A program made the position numbers and the translations under genes. Shown in pieces: positions 61,985 through 64,000 of a stretch of 64,000 nt of DNA; the stretch's first letter is position 1; every line of letters starts with the position of its first letter. The stretch comes from XYD12-FULL-36-8 sp964613805 (GTDB taxonomy: Bacteria; Bacteroidota; Ignavibacteria; Ignavibacteriales; Ignavibacteriaceae). The DNA is taken from assembly GCA_964613805.1 (NCBI GenBank), contig CAZTJF010000003.1, positions 1 to 64,000 of the forward strand. The letters run 5' to 3'. The notes below the pieces were generated by a model. The model ran no database searches. It saw only the letters and a program-made list of their open reading frames with translations, and was not told the origin of the DNA.

Positions 61985-62510
61985 TTTTAACTCCAATCGT
62001 ATCCAATTTTTCAGCTTATTTTCATTTTCAGTTTTATATGTCTCTATTCAAAACTCTTTATCATAAGTCAACAGATATACCAATCACTTGGTTTGTAATT
62101 CCTACTTATTGAAATAGTTGAGACTTTAACTTCAGTAATCATTTCAGATGCTTTTTGTAATAATTACTGCGGATTTTTAAGAAACTGTTATGTTATGACA
62201 CAGATTTTTTAACTCAATGTTTTTAAGCTGAAAAATGAATAATTCGATTTTGGGGATAATACAAAATTTTTAATTCTCTTTATTTTCACACGAAAAACCA
62301 CATGTTCTACGGTCGGCCTTGTTAAGCCATGCCCGATGTGATACATTTTTGTTTTTAGAAAATAACGATTTTGAAGTATTTTTTTTGAAAGTGGTGTAAT
62401 TACAATTTGTCTGAAAAATTAATTTTATCAACCAGTTTACAAATGATGATTTATTCTGGTTGTTTCATTTTTTATATCTATTTAATTACTCACCGATCAA
62501 CTTATTAAGT
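61985..62510. other. 526-bp AT-rich intergenic region
   Basis: No credible gene: the longest frames lack Shine-Dalgarno sites. It carries the promoter of the DNRLRE gene. A short stretch with a bent-DNA look (GATTTTGAAG then long T runs, about 62370-62395) echoes a segment before the 54482 peptide. The inverted-repeat element starts at 62511. Confidence 0.4.
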
Positions 62511-63047
62511 CACCTTACGCAGAATTAAATTTTAGTAGCACGACTTTTAGGGAATGTTGCACAACTCGAATTTGTCATCCCGAACATGTTTCGGGGGTTT
62601 CATTACAAAAAATATTTAGATGCTGAAATTAATTCAGCATGACAGTAGGATCTTACGCAACAGACCCTTTAATTCGTGGAGAAAGTGAACCAAAAAACTC
62701 CGGCTTTTCCCAAATGAATCCTTCAGATAGCCACAAAATAGCTTTATTTAATGGCTAAAGCCAAAGCATTTGGTGTTACTCATGCCTCCGATCTAAAAGG
62801 ACCGTTGCATAAGTGCTACTTGGGATTCACTAAGCACGTTCTTTAGAACGTGCTAAAAAATCTAAAGAAACAAAAGGACTTCAGTCCAAATATTCACAAT
62901 TGTTTGGGCTAAAGCTCGAACCGTATCAGGAATTTTTAATCTCCGGCATTGGGGAAGCCATCCCTTTGGGAAAATGCCGGGGCTAATTAAGTTATGCAAC
63001 ACTCCCTAGAGGTCGGAGCTATTGATTATAACATTGTGCGTAAGGTG
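62511..63047. mobile_element. Nested inverted-repeat element (MITE-like or decayed)
   Basis: About 537 bp bounded by imperfect terminal inverted repeats: CACCTTACGCAGAAT at 62511-62525 against ATTGTGCGTAAGGTG at 63033-63047, and AGGGAATGTTGCACAAC at 62549-62565 against GTTATGCAACACTCCCT at 62991-63007. The intervening bases also pair partly, so each arm spans about 55 bp. Related fragments (CTTACGCAAC near 62652, CGTTGCATAAG near 62813) and several palindromes (GGCTAAAGCC, GGACTTCAGTCC, CACGTTC..GAACGTG) lie inside. There is no transposase frame. It could be a non-autonomous element or a pile-up of REP-like units. Confidence 0.6.
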
Positions 63048-63091
63048 TGTTATTAATTAAAAGGTTTTCAGCTGCCGTTTTAACACAGTCG

Positions 63092-64000
63092 TTAAGCTTT
63101 AGGCAGAGTGAATATGAACTTCGTTCCTTTTCCAAGTTCGCTCTCAGCATGGATATTGCCCCCATTTTTATTTACCAATTCTTTACAGAGCATTAAACCC
63201 AACCCGGTTCCTCTCTCCTTATTTGTGCCGAGTGTTGAAAAACTTGAATCTATTTTAAATAGTTTCTTTAAATTCTCTTCGCCAATACCAACACCAGAAT
63301 CACTCACCGAAATACTCACATAGTCAGTTTGAACATTTGCTGAAACGGTAATTGTTCCGCCGTCCTTTGTAAATTTGATTCCGTTCGATATAAGATTTCT
63401 CAAAACGGTCTTAAACATATTTTTATCTGCGAATGCTCTAATTCCAGAATCTATCTGTTTTTCAAGTTTGATATTTTTACTTTTAGCGTTTTGAGCGAAC
63501 AGGTCAATCACTCCAGTGGTGATTGATTCAACATCTATTTCGCTTGGAGAAAATGAAATGCTGCCGATTTGCATTCTTGACCACTCAAGAAGATTTTCCA
63601 GCAGTGCCATTATATTTTTTGCTGCATGGTATGAATGTCCAATAAACTCTTTCTTTTCTTCATCTTTTAGCTCATCAAATTCTTCATAAAGTATTTCGCT
63701 GAAGCCCAGCAATCCGGAAAGAGGACTTTTTAGATCATGCGCAATTATTGAAAAGAACTTATCCTTACTTGCATTAAGTGATTTCAGCTCTTCATTAAAC
63801 TTTGTTACTTTTTCTTCAATTACCTTTTGATCGTTAATATCTGTGCAAGATCCTATATAACCAGCAAAGCGGCTATCGGATTGAAACCTTGGAACACCTT
63901 TATTTATTACCCATTTATAACTGCCATCGGCGGTTCTTAGCCGGTATTCAATCTCAAATGGTTTCTTCGCATCGCAAGAAGTTTTATACTCATGAAAAAA
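63092..64000 (-). CDS. PAS-domain sensor histidine kinase, N-terminus off the window edge
   Basis: The frame is open from the stop at 63092 to base 64000 (302 residues), so the apparent Met at 63712 is internal. From the edge inward: a PAS/PAC domain (IEYRLRTADGSYKWVINKG, FAGYIGSCTDIN), a short coiled linker (DQKVIEEKVTKFNEELKSLN), the H-box FSIIAHDLKSPLSGLLGFSE with the phosphorylated His, and the HATPase domain (N-box LRNLISNGIKFT, G1 DSGVGIG, G2 GTGLGLMLCKELV) ending FTLPKA. It senses a cytoplasmic or membrane signal and phosphorylates a response regulator not seen in this window. Confidence 0.92.
   Translation of the reverse strand, partial: FFHEYKTSCDAKKPFEIEYRLRTADGSYKWVINKGVPRFQSDSRFAGYIGSCTDINDQKVIEEKVTKFNEELKSLNASKDKFFSIIAHDLKSPLSGLLGFSEILYEEFDELKDEEKKEFIGHSYHAAKNIMALLENLLEWSRMQIGSISFSPSEIDVESITTGVIDLFAQNAKSKNIKLEKQIDSGIRAFADKNMFKTVLRNLISNGIKFTKDGGTITVSANVQTDYVSISVSDSGVGIGEENLKKLFKIDSSFSTLGTNKERGTGLGLMLCKELVNKNGGNIHAESELGKGTKFIFTLPKA

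Noticed and set aside
63092..63712. A short stand-alone histidine kinase starting at the Met at 63712
   Set aside because: The frame stays open to the window edge and includes the H-box and PAS domain upstream, so 63712 is internal.
1..64000. CRISPR arrays, rRNA and tRNA genes
   Set aside because: Looked for regularly spaced repeats and tRNA T-loop patterns in all spacers; none seen by eye. A covariance-model search would be needed to exclude divergent RNAs.

Overview
This window is AT-rich bacterial DNA from an organism most like the Ignavibacteria/Chlorobi side of the Bacteroidota superphylum. The evidence is the recurring C-terminal sorting domains of the type IX secretion system (T9SS) with the NYPNPFNP motif (genes at 44297, 46986, 58313), a PorV/PorQ-family protein, many outer-membrane beta-barrels, a TonB-dependent receptor with a carboxypeptidase-like N-terminal domain, a DUF3109 protein beside rpoN, and hslVU. 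No rRNA, tRNA or CRISPR array was recognised. The species assignment is inference; no database was searched.

Left part (1-8400). A truncated secreted lamin-tail-domain protein runs off the left edge. Next comes a small accessory-looking cassette: an AAA+ ATPase on the minus strand, divergent from a WYL-domain regulator that is followed by a uracil-DNA-glycosylase-like protein. This is the best candidate for an undescribed functional unit here, but that is context inference only. A minus-strand run follows with carbamate kinase, ornithine carbamoyltransferase, a short-chain dehydrogenase and a TPR lipoprotein.

Housekeeping part (8600-24800). A plus-strand operon carries DUF3109, sigma-54 (rpoN), an ICMT-like membrane protein and a periplasmic parvulin, followed by hslV-hslU. 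Then come a beta-barrel protein, a metallophosphoesterase divergent from an endonuclease/exonuclease/phosphatase, carAB, and a PIN-PhoH (PhoH2) gene. The PhoH2 reading frame has no ATG, GTG or TTG in front of its PIN motif. carAB can supply carbamoyl phosphate to the ornithine carbamoyltransferase, while carbamate kinase can consume it.

Envelope part (24800-51700). A long minus-strand block encodes a ChaN-PDZ protein, an NHL-repeat protein, a small membrane protein, a beta-barrel, a TolB-like lipoprotein, an M1-M28-PDZ fusion peptidase and an M16 peptidase. It continues with a tight three-gene unit of TonB-dependent receptor, large secreted protein with one haem-binding-type CxxCH motif, and PorV-like protein. 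Next is a T9SS cargo protein whose gene contains an apparently perfect 651-bp tandem duplication, then a DUF4920 lipoprotein, a phosphodiester-glycosidase T9SS protein, mnmA, an HD-domain protein and an OmpA-family protein.

Right part (51900-64000). This holds DNA polymerase II (polB), a possible 50-residue membrane peptide, citrate synthase, a large beta-barrel protein, a 1,224-residue T9SS protein with a DNRLRE domain, a 540-bp nest of inverted repeats that looks like a MITE or decayed element, and a PAS-histidine kinase running off the right edge. Short palindromic intergenic repeats of several families are scattered through the window (1107, 6241, 7331, 13157, 21791, 22998, 24618, 62511).
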